From Ruminococcus sp. (GTDB lineage: Bacteria > Bacillota > Clostridia > Lachnospirales > Lachnospiraceae), in assembly GCA_023663085.1 (NCBI GenBank), contig JAMPIB010000005.1:31114-95113 (forward strand): 64,000 bases of DNA, read 5' to 3'. A model generated the notes under the pieces. The model worked only from the letters and a program-made list of their open reading frames with translations, did not search any database and was not told the DNA's origin. Of this stretch, positions 63,520-64,000 are shown in pieces. Numbering within the stretch: the stretch's first letter is position 1; each line of letters starts with the position of its first letter. Made by a program: the position numbers and the translations under genes.

Positions 63520-63939
63520 TTTCTCCACTTTATCTATCCTGCTTTTACAAAAATTTTCAACCAACTCTATCAATTCTTCCGCTGTCTCAATCTGTTCCTG
63601 AGACTTTTCTCTCGTAGCGATATAAAAATCATCATAGTCACTTTCGTGTCGAATCTCTTCTGCCTGTGAAATTTTTTTACCCATTTCTCTGGGGAAAATC
63701 TCTGTTTTTACATAGTCTTTATTAAAATTGCTGATTGTATCTTTATGTCTTTTGTACGATTTTTCGTCAAGTGCGTGGATTGCGGATATCGCATGAAAAA
63801 TGGCATAATAAGCCCTGTTATTGGAAGCCCTGTATTCTTCTGCTTCTATCAGCATTTTGGCTGTTCTTAAATCACTTTTTGCCGTTTCCAGTCTATATTT
63901 CATCAAATCAATCTTATTTCCTTCTTCATGCTGTTCCAT
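63505..63939 (-). CDS. hepT: HEPN domain protein (HepT-like, MNT partner)
   Basis: This 144-residue helical protein of the HEPN family has KYRLETAKSDLRTAKMLIEA and then NRAYYAIFHAISAIHAL. The R-x6-H spacing in RAYYAIFH is compatible with the HEPN RNase motif, and EEIRHESDYDDFY closes the domain. Together with the nucleotidyltransferase that overlaps its start (63926 onward), it forms a likely MNT-HEPN toxin-antitoxin pair, with HEPN as RNase and MNT as the protein that adenylylates it in known examples. The gene overlaps the MNT stop by 14 bases. Confidence 0.82.
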   Translation of the reverse strand: MEQHEEGNKIDLMKYRLETAKSDLRTAKMLIEAEEYRASNNRAYYAIFHAISAIHALDEKSYKRHKDTISNFNKDYVKTEIFPREMGKKISQAEEIRHESDYDDFYIATREKSQEQIETAEELIELVENFCKSRIDKVEKYEIN

Positions 63940-64000
63940 ACAGTCTTATCCCCTCTCTTTCCACATTTGCATAAAATGGATATGCCTTTAACCAATATCT
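63926..64000 (-). CDS. mntA: MNT nucleotidyltransferase, C-terminal end (cut by window)
   Basis: Only the last 24 residues are visible, RYWLKAYPFYANVEREGIRL plus YGTA, then TGA at 63926-63928. The end NVEREGIRLYG is typical of the C-terminus of short nucleotidyltransferase (MNT) proteins that precede HEPN genes. It overlaps the HEPN start by 14 bases. The catalytic GSx10DxD part is outside the window, so the call depends on this tail and on the neighbour. Confidence 0.6.
   Translation of the reverse strand, partial: RYWLKAYPFYANVEREGIRLYGTA

Overview
The window is almost entirely one very large cell-surface polysaccharide locus. About 52 consecutive genes run right to left on the minus strand from roughly 63.1 kb to the left edge, with tiny gaps or ATGA stop/start overlaps. 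There are no rRNA, tRNA, CRISPR or transposase genes, and no gap longer than about 110 bases. Strong AGGAGG- or AGAAAGG-type ribosome binding sites, moderate G+C and the set of families (GT-C proteins resembling DUF6056 and DUF6020, DUF5672, DUF2304, WbaP-type initiator, Wzx/Wzy) suggest a Gram-positive Clostridia genome, most likely of Lachnospiraceae type. That assignment is inference: no taxonomic marker gene is present.

Layout, in order of transcription (right to left). (1) 64.0-63.1 kb is an AT-rich boundary: the end of a MNT nucleotidyltransferase, a HEPN protein, a truncated dinD remnant, and short duplicated segments including a divergent scrap of the neighbouring sugar dehydrogenase gene. 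(2) 63.1-53.5 kb: a WbpO/TviB-like UDP-HexNAc dehydrogenase and a WbpP/TviC-like epimerase (predicted to make UDP-GalNAcA), GT-C membrane proteins, a GT10 fucosyltransferase, an Fmt-like formyltransferase and two GT4 enzymes. (3) 53.5-48.1 kb: a Dlt-like acyl-transfer module (SGNH protein, amino-acid adenylation enzyme, formyltransferase, carrier protein, MBOAT), the most unusual part of the window. (4) 48.1-40.5 kb: GT4, acyltransferase-3, GT-C, a second SGNH protein, a NodB-like deacetylase behind its own good sigma-A promoter, and an AsnB-type amidotransferase. (5) 40.5-27.7 kb: GT4, second AsnB, GT2, GT11 and GT11-like fucosyltransferases, an ABC exporter, GT-C, DUF5672 and GT17 glycosyltransferases and a Wzy-like polymerase. 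(6) 27.6-14.6 kb: the WbaP-type initiating phosphoglycosyltransferase, GT4/GT2/GT11 enzymes, a pyruvyltransferase, Wzx flippase, a GH88/GH105-type hydrolase, a second Wzy-like protein with an added C-terminal hairpin, and a GT26(WecG/TagA)-GT4 fusion. (7) 14.6-2.1 kb: GT4, radical SAM/SPASM enzyme, acyltransferase-3, GT-C, a second ABC exporter, a GT-D glycosyltransferase, GT4, GT-C, and a dolichol-phosphate-mannose-synthase-like GT2 with its DUF2304 partner. (8) 2.1-0 kb: a more AT-rich pair (GT8 and a GT4-like enzyme cut by the window edge) behind its own candidate promoter.

Together the genes can initiate a glycan on undecaprenyl phosphate (WbaP-type), extend it with more than twenty glycosyltransferases, decorate it (fucose, pyruvate, O-acyl, formyl, amide and possibly formyl-aminoacyl groups), and flip or export it (one Wzx, two Wzy-like proteins, two PglK/MsbA-like ABC exporters). 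No Wzz/BY-kinase pair, no LytR-CpsA-Psr protein and no GDP-fucose or dTDP-rhamnose pathway genes are visible. Two polymerases, two ABC exporters, and pairs of SGNH, AsnB, formyltransferase, acyltransferase-3 and DUF6056-like proteins suggest that more than one glycan is made here, or that cassettes have accumulated.
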